From the NCBI RefSeq assembly GCF_000813325.1, contig NZ_BBQE01000003.1: a stretch of 64,000 nt of DNA. One strand, written 5' to 3'. The position numbers and the translations under genes were made by a program. This stretch comes from Sulfurospirillum cavolei (GTDB lineage Bacteria > Campylobacterota > Campylobacteria > Campylobacterales > Sulfurospirillaceae). Of the stretch, positions 26,002 through 35,444 are shown piece by piece (positions within the stretch are counted from its first letter, which is position 1; the number at the start of each line of letters is the position of its first letter). The notes under the pieces were generated by a model that was given only the letters and a program-made list of their open reading frames with translations, was not told the origin of the DNA and searched no databases.

Positions 26002-27042
26002 TTAGGGTAAAATCGTATTTTTCTTGACCATCGCTTCGGTCAGTTTGGTTTGAGCCCAAACGGCGACTTGCACTTTTTTCAATTCGCGCTCGTCCATCGG
26101 AATCAAGCCGATGCGTTGAAGTGCGCCTTTTAGACCTATCATGTTTGCGTTCGTGTACAATTTAATGAACGCTTCCATGCCTTTAACGTCGTTTCGATGA
26201 GCATTTTTGATGTAAAGATACAACCCTCGCGCGATCGGGTATTCGCCCGAAGAGATCGTTTTAAAATTGGGGTCTTTTCCGTCGACGTGTGCGCCTTGGA
26301 TTTTATCGGCGTTCTCTTCAAGATAGCTATAACCGAAAATACCGAACGCTTCGAGGTCTTTTGTCAGTTTACGCACGACCAAATCATCGTTTTCCGCCGC
26401 GGGAACATACACGTCGTCTTGGCGAATGGCTTTGTATTTGCCTTTTTGTTCGCCGTACGCGTCAAAATGTTTAGAAGCATGCTCCATCACCATCTCTTCG
26501 AAAGAATCGCGCGTTCCCGAAGTTGTCGGAGGTCCGTAAACGACGATTTTGCGATTGGGAAGCGAAGGGTCGATTTCATTCCATGTTTTATACGGATTTT
26601 TGACCAAGCTTTTGCCGTCTTTAGAGGGAACTTCTTCGGCAAGTGCTAGAAAAATCTGTTCGCGCGTCAGCGATATGTCGGGATTTTTTTGCGAATGGGC
26701 AAACACGATGCCGTCAAATCCGACTTTCATACCGGTAATGTCGCTCACGCCGTTTTTGACGCACGTTTCATATTCGCTTTGCTTCATCGGACGTGAAGCG
26801 TTCGTTATATCGGGCGTATCGGGGCCTACTCCGGCGCAAAACAGTTTCATTCCTCCGCCTGTTCCGGTCGACTCGACGCGCGGAAGCGGATTGCTTTTCG
26901 CGGCAAAGGCCTTGGCGACGTAGGTCGTAAACGGATAAACCGTCGAAGAACCGACGATATAAATTTGATCTCTCGCAACGGCGACGCCGCTTAAAGAGGC
27001 AATGCCCAACAACCACACGATAGCACGTTTTGACATGTTCAT
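26002..27042 (-). CDS. PstS-type phosphate-binding protein, second copy
   Basis: The 346-residue exported protein has a signal peptide ending near VAVA (about residue 23). The mature part begins DQIYIVGSSTVYPFTTYVA, where the G-S-S-T phosphate loop is clear, then ESTGTGGGMKLFCAG, TNASRPM and VYGPPTTSGTRDSFEEMV. It belongs to the PstS superfamily but differs strongly from the pstS at 27527, lying divergent to it across a 114-bp tandem repeat. It has no permease of its own, so it may feed the pstCAB transporter or have a different affinity or oxyanion preference. Start choice is uncertain by two codons. Confidence 0.88.
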   Translation of the reverse strand: MNMSKRAIVWLLGIASLSGVAVARDQIYIVGSSTVYPFTTYVAKAFAAKSNPLPRVESTGTGGGMKLFCAGVGPDTPDITNASRPMKQSEYETCVKNGVSDITGMKVGFDGIVFAHSQKNPDISLTREQIFLALAEEVPSKDGKSLVKNPYKTWNEIDPSLPNRKIVVYGPPTTSGTRDSFEEMVMEHASKHFDAYGEQKGKYKAIRQDDVYVPAAENDDLVVRKLTKDLEAFGIFGYSYLEENADKIQGAHVDGKDPNFKTISSGEYPIARGLYLYIKNAHRNDVKGMEAFIKLYTNANMIGLKGALQRIGLIPMDERELKKVQVAVWAQTKLTEAMVKKNTILP

Positions 27043-27067
27043 CCTAACGCTCCTTCTTTTTTATTTT

Positions 27068-27342
27068 CATCACGGCGTTTAGGCAAAGCCCAAACACCTA
27101 CGCTCGCCGCTTGGGCACTAAAGCTTGCCTCGTTCGAGGCAGAAGTTTTCAAATGCCGCACTCACCGTTTTTCATCTTTTTCATCACGGCGTTTAGGCAA
27201 AGCCCAAACACCTACGCTCGCCGCTTGGGCACTAAAGCTTGCCTCGTTCGAGGCAGAAGTTTTCAAATGCCGCACCCACCGTTTTTCATCTTTTTCATCA
27301 CGGCGTTTAGGCAAAGCCCAAACACCTACGCTCGCCGCTTGG
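27068..27342. repeat. 114-bp tandem repeat, 2.4 copies
   Basis: Units begin at 27068, 27182 and 27296, a period of 114 bases. The first two differ at a single base (GCACTCACC against GCACCCACC), so the duplication is recent or kept uniform. The third copies only the first 47 bases. Each complete unit has a short palindrome TGCCTCG-TT-CGAGGCA (27126-27141 and 27240-27255) and a GCCCAA/TTGGGC pair. Confidence 0.9.
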
Positions 27343-27423
27343 ACGTTCAAACTTTTTCGATCCGATGCAATTGCAAACGCTATATTAAAGGGATTTCATT
27401 ACGGTGCGATTACGTTTCTTTTT

Positions 27424-27459
27424 TGACATGTCACGCTTCAAAAAGAGCCTTACATGTAA
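27424..27459 (+). promoter_or_regulatory. Possible pstS control region: two ACATGT motifs flanking a phosphate-box-like site
   Basis: TGACATGTCA (27424-27433) and TTACATGTAA (27450-27459) flank GCTTCAAAAAGAGCCTT (27435-27451). The latter agrees at 10 of 14 fixed positions with the box I recall for the C. jejuni PhosR regulator, GTTTC-N-AAAA-NN-GTTTC. The match is weak, and no clear -10 could be fixed. Confidence 0.3.
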
Positions 27460-27526
27460 TCAAACGGTAACCAATTCCTATTAGAATGCCTCTTGTTATA
27501 TCAAACTTCAGCAAAGGGGAATTTCA

Positions 27527-28528
27527 ATGAAGATGAATAGAATGTTACTTCTTTCAGCACTAGCGGCAGTCAGCCTTGTAGCGGCAGATAAAATCAACGG
27601 CGCGGGTGCTAGCTTTCCGGCTCCGATCTATTATAAATGGGCGCACGATTACCAAGCACAAACCGGCGTACAAGTCAATTATCAATCTATCGGTTCCGGC
27701 GGCGGTATTAAACAAATCGAAGCGCGTACGGTTGATTTCGGAGCTTCCGATGAACCGCTTGAAGCTAAACGCTTGGGCGAGAGCAAACTCCTTCAATTTC
27801 CTGCCGTTGTCGGTGCCATCTGTTTAGCATACAACCTTCCCGAACTTGAAGGCAAAGAAGTCAAACTTTCTAATGCCGTCGTCGAAGCCATTTTCTTAGG
27901 CACGATTACCAAATGGAACGATCCTAAAATTGCCGCGGACAACGCAGGCGTAGCTCTTCCGGATAAAACAATCACGATTGCGTATCGATCCGATGGAAGC
28001 GGTACGACATGGAACTTTACCTACTGGCTCGATAAAATGGGTAAAACATGGCATGAAAAAGTGGGCTTGGGTAAAACCGTTCAATGGCCTGTGGGTATCG
28101 GCGGAAAAGGTAACGAAGGCGTGACCAATATGATCAAACAAACTCCGGGCTCTATCGGTTATATCGAAACGGCATATGCTGCAAAAAATAACCTTCCGAT
28201 GGCAACGCTTCAAAGTGCCGAGGGTACGTGGGTAAAAGCAACGACCGAAAATATTATGGCGGCTGCGGCGAACGCAAAATGGAAAGGCGAAGAGGGCTTT
28301 TATCAAATCCTTGCTTCACAACCGGGTAAAAATACGTATCCGATCGTAGCGGCAACGTTTATTCTTTTACCTCAAGAAAAAGCGGCTGAAAACAAAGAAG
28401 TCTCAAAATTCTTTACGTTCGCGTTTGAAAAAGGTGCGGCGGAAGCTGAAAAATTGGGCTATATCCCACTTCCTAAACCGACCGTAGAAGCCATCGAAGC
28501 TTACTTGAAAACCAACGGCGCAAAATAA
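27527..28528 (+). CDS. pstS: Phosphate ABC transporter substrate-binding protein
   Basis: The 333-residue periplasmic protein has a 20-residue signal peptide (cleavage after LVAA) and classic PstS motifs: INGAGASFPAPIYYKW, YQSIGSGGGIKQI, VDFGASDEPL and YRSDGSGTTWNFTYWL. It captures phosphate for PstCAB. The first ATG is supported by AAGGGGA 7 bases upstream. A stable hairpin follows before pstC, which usually leaves more pstS than pstC transcript. The operon continues as pstC-pstA-pstB. Confidence 0.96.
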   Translation: MKMNRMLLLSALAAVSLVAADKINGAGASFPAPIYYKWAHDYQAQTGVQVNYQSIGSGGGIKQIEARTVDFGASDEPLEAKRLGESKLLQFPAVVGAICLAYNLPELEGKEVKLSNAVVEAIFLGTITKWNDPKIAADNAGVALPDKTITIAYRSDGSGTTWNFTYWLDKMGKTWHEKVGLGKTVQWPVGIGGKGNEGVTNMIKQTPGSIGYIETAYAAKNNLPMATLQSAEGTWVKATTENIMAAAANAKWKGEEGFYQILASQPGKNTYPIVAATFILLPQEKAAENKEVSKFFTFAFEKGAAEAEKLGYIPLPKPTVEAIEAYLKTNGAK

Positions 28529-28535
28529 TTTTAAC

Positions 28536-28557
28536 TCGCGGGGCTTAAGCTCCGCGA
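28536..28557 (+). terminator. Hairpin between pstS and pstC
   Basis: TCGCGGGGCTTAAGCTCCGCGA folds into a near-perfect stem with one G-T pair around TTAA. No T run follows, so it is more likely an mRNA-stabilising or attenuating element than a full stop. Confidence 0.5.
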
Positions 28558-28591
28558 CACCTTATCTCCTTGTGAAGGAAACCACTTCGTT

Positions 28592-29458
28592 ATGAAGCAT
28601 TTTAATATCGGCGACTTTATTTTCGGCAACCTCGCGAGATTGATGTCGATCTCGGTTTTAGTGATTTTAGTGAGTATTTTTTACGTTCTCTACGATCATG
28701 CCAAACTGGCAATCGATAAACTCGGTTTTAAATTTATTTTCGATACCAACTGGGCGCCCAACGTCGAGCAATTTGGCGCGTTTCCCGCCATTTACGGAAC
28801 TCTGAGCAGTACGTCTATCGCTATGGTGTTAGCCACGCCTATCGCTTTGGGTATTGCGATTTTTCTTTCCGAAATCGTTCGAGGCGGAATCAAAACGCTG
28901 ATCGGTACGATGATCGAGCTTTTAGCGGCGATCCCGTCCATCGTTTACGGTATGTGGGGACTTTTTTTCTTCGTACCCGTCATTCAAGCACTCACGCACA
29001 GTTCGGGAATCGGAACGTTGACGGCGAGCGTTATCTTAGCAATTATGATTATTCCCTTTACCGCCGCGGTCTCAAGAGACGCGATGGATACGACGCCCGA
29101 TATTCTCAAAGAATCGGCATACGCACTGGGAGCGACCAAATGGGACGTAATTAAAGACGTCGTGATTCCGTTTGCCAAAGTGGGCATTATCGGCTCGATT
29201 ATTCTCTCTTTAGGAAGGGCTTTGGGTGAAACGATGGCGGTAACCTTCGTTATGGGAAACGCCACGCGCATGCCTTCTTCCATTTTAGAACCCGCCACGA
29301 GTATTCCGGTCATTTTGGCAAACGAATTTAGCGAAGCCGACGGCGATTTGTACTATTCGAGCCTCTTTTTCTTGGCACTGATCTTATTCGTACTGAGCTT
29401 CGGCGTCATCGCCGTAGCCAAATTCGTCTTTTTACGTAAAGTGAGAAAAAATGGTTAA
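28592..29458 (+). CDS. pstC: Phosphate ABC transporter permease PstC
   Basis: This 288-residue inner-membrane protein has six predicted helices, IELLAAIPSIVYGMWGLFFF, the cytoplasmic permease loop ALGATKWDVIKDVVIPFAKVGI and GRALGETMAVTFVMGN. With PstA it forms the phosphate channel. The start lies 63 bases after pstS and the 3' end overlaps pstA by 8 bases. Confidence 0.95.
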   Translation: MKHFNIGDFIFGNLARLMSISVLVILVSIFYVLYDHAKLAIDKLGFKFIFDTNWAPNVEQFGAFPAIYGTLSSTSIAMVLATPIALGIAIFLSEIVRGGIKTLIGTMIELLAAIPSIVYGMWGLFFFVPVIQALTHSSGIGTLTASVILAIMIIPFTAAVSRDAMDTTPDILKESAYALGATKWDVIKDVVIPFAKVGIIGSIILSLGRALGETMAVTFVMGNATRMPSSILEPATSIPVILANEFSEADGDLYYSSLFFLALILFVLSFGVIAVAKFVFLRKVRKNG

Positions 29459-30299
29459 TAAATCCTCGTATCAAAAACGCAAAATCAACAATATCATTGC
29501 CCTCTCCTTAGCTTCTTTTGCGACGGTTTTAGGCATTTTCTTCCTTTTTTGGATTTTGGGTATTTTACTGTTTAACGGATTGTCGCACATCTCTTGGGAA
29601 ATTTTTAGCGTTGACGGTGCGCCTCCGGGCATTGAACCGAGCGGTTTACGCCATGCGCTTGTGGGACATTTGATGCTCACCGTAAGCTCGACGATGATCG
29701 GCGTACCGATGGGATTGCTGGCAGGAACGTACCTAAGCGAATACGGTGCAAATTCTCGTTTTGCCAATTTCACGCGCGATATTTCCGATATTATGATGTC
29801 CGCACCTTCCATCATTATCGGTGTTTTCGTCTACGGTATCTTGGTCATGCCATTTAAACAATTTTCCGGTTGGGCGGGAAGCATCGCGCTTGCGATCATT
29901 ATGATTCCGGTCATTATCCGAACGACCGATGACATGTTAGCCCTCGTTCCAAGAGAACTTCGAGAAGCCGCTTATGCTCTGGGTGCTCCCAAATGGAAAG
30001 TCATCGTCCAAATCGTCTATAAAGGAGCGATTACGGGGATTACGACGGGTATTTTACTCGGCGTTGCCAGAGTGGCGGGAGAGACCGCACCGCTTCTGTT
30101 CACTGCCTTTAACAATAACTTTTACTCGATGGATATGTCTCGTTCCATCGCGTCGTTGACCGTGACGATGTTTAACTATACGATGAGCCCTTTTGAAGAT
30201 TGGCAAGCCATCGGTTGGGCAAGTGCCGCCATCTTGGCATTTTCCATTCTTGCCATTAACATCGTCGGACGCATTATTATCAAACGTAAAAAACGCTAA
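29451..30299 (+). CDS. pstA: Phosphate ABC transporter permease PstA
   Basis: This 282-residue membrane permease has six helices and the PstA loop ALGAPKWKVIVQIVYKGAITG, then VARVAGETAPLLFTAF. It pairs with PstC. It overlaps pstC by 8 bases and ends 10 bases before pstB, consistent with one transcript. Confidence 0.95.
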   Translation: MVNKSSYQKRKINNIIALSLASFATVLGIFFLFWILGILLFNGLSHISWEIFSVDGAPPGIEPSGLRHALVGHLMLTVSSTMIGVPMGLLAGTYLSEYGANSRFANFTRDISDIMMSAPSIIIGVFVYGILVMPFKQFSGWAGSIALAIIMIPVIIRTTDDMLALVPRELREAAYALGAPKWKVIVQIVYKGAITGITTGILLGVARVAGETAPLLFTAFNNNFYSMDMSRSIASLTVTMFNYTMSPFEDWQAIGWASAAILAFSILAINIVGRIIIKRKKR

Positions 30300-30309
30300 A
30301 AGGAAATCG

Positions 30310-31101
30310 ATGTCTACCATCACGACCATTACCGATCCTCTCGAACTTGAAGTCAAAGACTTTAACTTTTACTATGCGGGTAAAAACGAACCCAACCTTA
30401 AAGCGGTCAATATGCCGATCGCGCAGAAAAAAGTCACCGCACTGATCGGTCCTAGCGGATGCGGTAAAACGACCTTGCTTCGATCGTTTAACCGTATGCA
30501 CGATTTGTATCCGGGAAACCGCTACGAAGGCGAAATTCACTTTCATATGGACAATAAAAATCTTCTTTCCAAAGAGACCGACCTTATCGCGCTTCGTATG
30601 AAAATCGGTATGATTTTCCAAAAACCGACCCCGTTTCCGATGAGCATTTTCGATAACGTTGCCTACGGACTTCGCCTTCAAGGGCTCAAAGATAAAAAAG
30701 TCATTGCCGAAAAAGTAGAAAAAGCCCTTCGCGGTGCCGCGTTGTGGGACGAAGTTAAAGACCGACTTAAAGACGGTGCATCCGCGCTTTCGGGCGGTCA
30801 ACAACAACGTTTGTGTATCGCACGCGCCGTTGCGGTTGAACCTCAGGTTCTTCTCTTCGACGAACCGACCTCCGCACTCGATCCGATTTCGACCATTTCG
30901 ATCGAACAGCTTATTATCGAACTCAAAGAGCAACTCACCGTCATCATCGTTACGCACAACCTTCAGCAAGCCGCGCGAATTTCGGACTATACGGCGTTTA
31001 TGTATTTGGGCGAGCTCATCGAACTTGACCATACGAAAAATATGTTCGTCAATCCGCAAGAAAAACTGACCGAAGAGTACATCACGGGAAGATTCGGTTA
31101 A
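30310..31101 (+). CDS. pstB: Phosphate ABC transporter ATP-binding protein
   Basis: The 263-residue ATPase drives PstCA. It shows Walker A GPSGCGKTTLLRSFNRMHD, the PstB-specific GMIFQKPTPFPMSIFDNVAYG, signature LSGGQQQRLCIARA, Walker B VLLFDEPTSALDPIST and the switch histidine in IIVTHNLQQAAR. The start at 30310 follows AGGA; the longer frame to 30193 would lie within pstA and is rejected. Confidence 0.96.
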   Translation: MSTITTITDPLELEVKDFNFYYAGKNEPNLKAVNMPIAQKKVTALIGPSGCGKTTLLRSFNRMHDLYPGNRYEGEIHFHMDNKNLLSKETDLIALRMKIGMIFQKPTPFPMSIFDNVAYGLRLQGLKDKKVIAEKVEKALRGAALWDEVKDRLKDGASALSGGQQQRLCIARAVAVEPQVLLFDEPTSALDPISTISIEQLIIELKEQLTVIIVTHNLQQAARISDYTAFMYLGELIELDHTKNMFVNPQEKLTEEYITGRFG

Positions 31102-31147
31102 TTTCCGATCTTCCTTTGCTTTTTATCGATTGTTAATCTTTTGCCGT

Positions 31148-31153
31148 TATAAT
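31148..31153 (+). promoter_or_regulatory. -10 element before the extradiol dioxygenase gene
   Basis: TATAAT preceded by a T-rich stretch, ending 25 bases before the gene's ATG at 31179, with AAAGGA as ribosome-binding site. Confidence 0.55.
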
Positions 31154-31178
31154 ACGTTTTTCGACAAAGGATACGTTG

Positions 31179-31955
31179 ATGACGCAAACGATGCCGAGCC
31201 TTTTTATCTCCCACGGCTCGCCGATGAACTTGGTGTTGGACAACCGTTTTACGCAAGCGTTGGAAACGCTCAGCACCCGCTTGGTGCTTCCTAAAGCGAT
31301 TTTAGTCGTTTCGGCGCATTGGTACGCCGATCAAACGGCCGTAAGCATCGCTTCGGGCATTACCTACGAAACACTCTACGATTTTTACGGTTTCCCGCCC
31401 TCTTTATACGAACTCTCCTACGAGAGCCCGAGCAATAATTCGCTCTCCAAACACGTTAGCGATCTCTTAGGCGGTATCCCTATGGTCGAACGCGGCTTGG
31501 ATCACGGGGCTTGGATGCCGCTTTATTATCTTTTTCCCAAAGCCAGCATTCCCGTGATAGAGCTAAGCATCAATAAACATTTACGTTTCGACGAACATGT
31601 CGCTTTAGGCAAAAAGCTCGCCTCTTTGCGCGATGAGGGAGTCATGCTCATCGCCAGCGGAAACGTCACGCACAACTTGAGCACGGTCGATTTTTACACT
31701 ATCGATGCGACGCCGCCGATATGGGCGCAAAACGTCGATGCGTATATCGATCAGGCTTTTGCGCAAAACGACATGCAAGGACTGATCGATATACAACGTC
31801 GATGCGAAGCGTTTAAAACCGCCCATCCGAGCGTCGATCACTATATACCGCTTCTTTACACGGCAGGTTCGCGCAGAGCCGACGATACGCTAAGCGTATT
31901 AACGCCTTTTTTCCAAAACGCCAGCCTCTCGATGAGAGGATTTATGCTTCATTAA
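31179..31955 (+). CDS. YgiD-like extradiol ring-cleavage dioxygenase (LigB family)
   Basis: The 258-residue protein matches the 4,5-DOPA extradiol dioxygenase/LigB family. Metal-binding histidines are expected in LFISHGSPM near residue 11, VVSAHWYAD near 46 and ERGLDHGAWMPLYYLFP near 110, and MLIASGNVTHNLS near 160 is also conserved. Its natural substrate in bacteria is uncertain. It stands between the pst operon and a chemoreceptor with its own promoter. The ATG at 31179 is preferred over the TTG three bases earlier. Confidence 0.88.
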   Translation: MTQTMPSLFISHGSPMNLVLDNRFTQALETLSTRLVLPKAILVVSAHWYADQTAVSIASGITYETLYDFYGFPPSLYELSYESPSNNSLSKHVSDLLGGIPMVERGLDHGAWMPLYYLFPKASIPVIELSINKHLRFDEHVALGKKLASLRDEGVMLIASGNVTHNLSTVDFYTIDATPPIWAQNVDAYIDQAFAQNDMQGLIDIQRRCEAFKTAHPSVDHYIPLLYTAGSRRADDTLSVLTPFFQNASLSMRGFMLH

Positions 31956-32096
31956 CACGCTTTCTTAACGAGCGTCGATCAAGCCGATGTTTGACATGTC
32001 ACGCTCGTTTTGCTCTTATCTCACGCCAAATCTCACACGGACGAATTACAATGCAAAAGGCATTTAAAACGAGCTATTGATTGTAAGGAAAATTTT

Positions 32097-33698
32097 ATGC
32101 TTCAGACGATTCAAGCCAAACTACTTTTTTTACTGGCAATTATTCTTACGGGAACTTTGGGACTCAGCTATTTGCTGATACACAACGGCTCTCACGCGCA
32201 AAGCGCCGTGGAAAAAGTGCAGACCATCGGCAAACTGCCGCGTTATACGGCGGAGCTTTTGATGTATTCCAGAGGGTATCAGATCTCCTACGCACAAAAA
32301 TTTATGGACGATTCCTATCAAGCGCAAACCAACCTTATTCAAGCCATCGACGAGCTTAGAGCTTTGCTTAGCTCCCCTCAAGAGATCGAACTTTTAGAGG
32401 TCATTCATAAAGGTGTTGAAGAGTTTAAAGCGTCCAGTACACCGCGTTTTGAAATGCTGAAAAAGTACAAAGAGACGACCAATTCACCGGAATTTCTTGC
32501 CACGCCCGAGGGAAAGAAATTTACCGAACTGACCAACATCGGACGAACCGCATTTATTGCGATCTCAAAAAACTCCGACAAACTCTCTAAACTGATCGAA
32601 CACGAAGAAGACGCCAAGCTTGATAAAGCACAACACATCGGCATTACGATGGCACTTCTTATCTTAGGTTTTACGACGTTTCTGTTTCGATTTATCGCCC
32701 TTAAGATCAAAAAATCGCTTTCCAAAGCGGCACACGAGTGCGAGTACATCGGACGCACCAAAGACCTCAGCCGCCCGATTGAAATCATCGGCAATGACGA
32801 AATCGCCGGCATCATGCGAACGATCAACGCGCTTTTCGATCAATTACGTACCGCCATTGACGATGCCAAGCGTACCGCAACGGAAAATGCGGCGGTCGCC
32901 GAAGAGCTCTCTTCGACCTCACTGCAAATCGGAAAACGCACCGAAGAGACCGACCAAGAAGTCGACCATGCGGTTAAAACAACGCAAAACGTTGCAACCA
33001 TTTTACGTGAAAGCGAGAACAATGCCCATCACGCGGGAACGATCATGCAAAACGTCGCCGATGATTTGCAAAACGCTTCTGGGGAAGTGCTTGCCGTGTC
33101 GTCCGACCTCCAAACCGTCGTTCTCAATCAAACCGATCTTTCCGCACGTTTAGATCAACTCGATCAAGAAGTAACGCAAGTGCAACAAGTGCTTTTAGTC
33201 ATCGCCGACATTGCTGACCAAACCAACCTGCTAGCGCTCAATGCCGCCATCGAAGCCGCACGCGCAGGCGAACACGGTCGTGGGTTTGCCGTCGTTGCCG
33301 ATGAAGTGCGAAAACTGGCAGAGCGTACACAAAAAAGCCTTGTGGAGAGTCACTCCACCGTAGCCCTCATTACCCAGTCGGTTGCAACGACTTCCGAGCT
33401 GATGAAGAAAAATGCCCAAGAGATTCAAGCACTCGGCAATCGCGCCGAAAACACCCAACGCTTAATGCTTAAAACCGTCGACAGCATGAACGAAACATCC
33501 ACCGTTGCACAAAATTCCGCGCAACAAGCCAAACACGGCAGCAAAGAAGCGGATGTCATGCTAGAGCGTGTGGCGACGATCCACAAGCTAACCTCGATTA
33601 ATGCCAGAAGCGTCGAAGAGATCGCCGGAGCGGCAGAACACCTCGCCAAACTCTCCACCAACCTCAGCAACGCCCTCTCGACGTTTAAAACCGCTTAA
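32097..33698 (+). CDS. Methyl-accepting chemotaxis protein
   Basis: The 533-residue receptor starts at 32097 behind TAAGGA. It has a transmembrane helix (about 10-28), a helical periplasmic sensor (about 30-185), a second transmembrane helix (about 188-208), a HAMP-like linker and a long signalling coiled coil. The tip reads IADIADQTNLLALNAAIEAA, then ARAGEHGRGFAVVADEVRKL, the invariant CheA/CheW contact hairpin. The helical periplasmic part is of the four-helix or bimodular type, and its ligand is unknown. The position in the phosphate region is suggestive only. Confidence 0.93.
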   Translation: MLQTIQAKLLFLLAIILTGTLGLSYLLIHNGSHAQSAVEKVQTIGKLPRYTAELLMYSRGYQISYAQKFMDDSYQAQTNLIQAIDELRALLSSPQEIELLEVIHKGVEEFKASSTPRFEMLKKYKETTNSPEFLATPEGKKFTELTNIGRTAFIAISKNSDKLSKLIEHEEDAKLDKAQHIGITMALLILGFTTFLFRFIALKIKKSLSKAAHECEYIGRTKDLSRPIEIIGNDEIAGIMRTINALFDQLRTAIDDAKRTATENAAVAEELSSTSLQIGKRTEETDQEVDHAVKTTQNVATILRESENNAHHAGTIMQNVADDLQNASGEVLAVSSDLQTVVLNQTDLSARLDQLDQEVTQVQQVLLVIADIADQTNLLALNAAIEAARAGEHGRGFAVVADEVRKLAERTQKSLVESHSTVALITQSVATTSELMKKNAQEIQALGNRAENTQRLMLKTVDSMNETSTVAQNSAQQAKHGSKEADVMLERVATIHKLTSINARSVEEIAGAAEHLAKLSTNLSNALSTFKTA

Positions 33699-33719
33699 AT
33701 ATCAGCATCCAAGCCTCCA

Positions 33720-35444
33720 TCAAGGCTTGGACTCGCCTTTGATATACCGTGCCTTTTTCGCCTCTTTGATCTTGGCGATGTCGACTAAGATGAAACTGTC
33801 GACGCAGTTGGAGAAGTCTTTGTCGATGTTAAAATCTAAAAATAAAATACCGCCCTCCTCGCACAGTTCGGTGTACTGTTTATACAAGGTCGGCACGCTT
33901 AAATCCATATGCGAGAGTTGCTCTTTTAAAACGGCAAAGTCCTCTTTGTAATCCTTCCCGCCGAAAAAAGAGAGGGCTTCTTCTTTTTCCGCCTTGCTCA
34001 TAAAAAAGCCGCTTCGTGCACGCACGAGCTCTTTGGAAGTCGAAAAATAGAGTGAATAAAACGTCACGATCAGATTTTTAGCGATTTTCGTATAGACGTC
34101 GCTCAGGCTTACCGGACCGTACATGTAACGTACATGCGGATTTTGGTACAAATACGCACCGATGCCTTGCCAGAGATAATCCAATGCCCTCGTTCCCCAA
34201 TAACGCGGCTGTACGAAGCTTCGTCCCAGCTCGATCGCATTGTGCATGTAAGGCTCGAAAGCGTCGGTAAATTCAAAAAGCGTATGCGAATAAAATCCCT
34301 CCACGCCGAAATACCGAGCAATAAAATCCGCCTCGCCGATACGGTACGCCCCCACGACTTCCAGCTCTTCGTCATCCCATAAAACGATATGTTTATAGTG
34401 TTTATCAAAAGCGTCTACGTCACGCTTATAACCGGTTCCTTCTTCGACTTTGCGAAACGTATACTCCCTAAGCCTTCCGATCTCTTTCATCAAAATCGAT
34501 CCCTCTTCGCATTCGTACAAAAAGGTTTTTTTACCGTCGTTCGTCTCGCCTAGCAACGTCGATTTTTTCAATTCCGCACGAATGGCTTTACGCTCTTCAG
34601 GATGCGCGATCGCCGTTTGGGTACTGAAAAGTCCTTTCTTGCCTTTACTGATTTTGTACAGATGCTTTTTGAGCAAATTGAGCACCGTATGGTCGCTAAA
34701 TCCCGACTTTTCGATCGTCTTATAGGCAATCATCTCGCCGATTTTGAAGTGAATGATTTTGGAGCGTTTTTTGAACATCTCGCGCGCCAGCAAAAAGGTG
34801 GAGAGTTTTTTATTGACCATCGAAAGGGTGTAAAAAAGCGGCGAATTTTTGGCGTCGATGAAAACGGGCAAGATCGGCGAATTGGTTTTTTGCGCAAATT
34901 TCAAAAACCCTTTTTTCCACTTCGTATCTTTAATACCCGTCGGCTGCGCACGCGACACTTCGCCGGAAGGAAACACGATGAGGGCTTCGTCGTTTTCCAA
35001 GGCGTCGTATACCTTTTTAATCGACTCTTTCGCCGTCGTTCCGCTTAAATTGTCGATCGGAATCAGTAACGCGTTTAAAGGTTCGATTTGCATCAAAACG
35101 TCGTTGGCAAGCACTTTAACGTCTCGGCGAACCTCTTTGACGAGCGAGATCAAAGCCAATGCGTCGAGTGCGCCTAAAGGATGGTTTGCGACGATAATCA
35201 CGCGTCCTGAAGAGGGAATATTCGCTTTATCTTTATTGGAAACCGTATAACCGAAGTTGAAGTACTCTAAAACCGCTTCCACAAAATCAAAACCCCGATA
35301 CGCCTCACCGTGAATTAAAAAGTCGTTAATCTCGTCTTGATGCAAGACTTTTTTTAAACAATAAACGATGAGATTACGAATCACGGCGGGATAATAGACG
35401 ATGCGAGGATATTTAAGGCTTAAGGTTTTTTCGACGTCAACCAT
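33720..35444 (-). CDS. OlsF-like bifunctional acyltransferase (ornithine lipid synthesis)
   Basis: The 574-residue protein joins two acyltransferase domains. The N-terminal PlsC-like part has ANHPLGALDALAL (HX4D-type catalytic motif, near 87) and FPSGEVSRAQP (near 158). The C-terminal part (from about 325) is GNAT-like, with LGRSFVQPRYWGTRALDYLW and QGIGAYLYQNPHVRYMYG, as in OlsB. This fused order matches OlsF, which makes ornithine lipids. These lipids lack phosphorus and replace phospholipids during phosphate starvation in other bacteria. The gene lies between pstSCAB and phoU-phoBR but on the opposite strand, so regulation with them is an inference. A different amine acceptor is possible. 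Confidence 0.78.
   Translation of the reverse strand: MVDVEKTLSLKYPRIVYYPAVIRNLIVYCLKKVLHQDEINDFLIHGEAYRGFDFVEAVLEYFNFGYTVSNKDKANIPSSGRVIIVANHPLGALDALALISLVKEVRRDVKVLANDVLMQIEPLNALLIPIDNLSGTTAKESIKKVYDALENDEALIVFPSGEVSRAQPTGIKDTKWKKGFLKFAQKTNSPILPVFIDAKNSPLFYTLSMVNKKLSTFLLAREMFKKRSKIIHFKIGEMIAYKTIEKSGFSDHTVLNLLKKHLYKISKGKKGLFSTQTAIAHPEERKAIRAELKKSTLLGETNDGKKTFLYECEEGSILMKEIGRLREYTFRKVEEGTGYKRDVDAFDKHYKHIVLWDDEELEVVGAYRIGEADFIARYFGVEGFYSHTLFEFTDAFEPYMHNAIELGRSFVQPRYWGTRALDYLWQGIGAYLYQNPHVRYMYGPVSLSDVYTKIAKNLIVTFYSLYFSTSKELVRARSGFFMSKAEKEEALSFFGGKDYKEDFAVLKEQLSHMDLSVPTLYKQYTELCEEGGILFLDFNIDKDFSNCVDSFILVDIAKIKEAKKARYIKGESKP

Larger units (their letters stand above)
27043..27526. other. 484-base divergent intergenic region between the two PstS-type genes
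   Basis: From left to right it holds the AAGGAG ribosome-binding site of the left gene, 2.4 copies of a 114-bp repeat (27068-27342), two ACATGT-type motifs (27424 and 27450) around a weak phosphate-box-like sequence, and the AAAGGGGA ribosome-binding site of pstS. An open frame of 119 codons on the + strand runs across the repeat but is only a by-product of its length (114 is a multiple of 3). I see no convincing gene. Confidence 0.7.

Noticed and set aside
27068..27342. CRISPR array
   Set aside because: The units are 114 bases, directly adjoining, with no distinct spacers and no cas genes nearby.
27111..27470. 119-codon open frame across the 114-bp repeat
   Set aside because: It stays open only because the repeat length is a multiple of three; there is no ribosome-binding site and no protein-like pattern.
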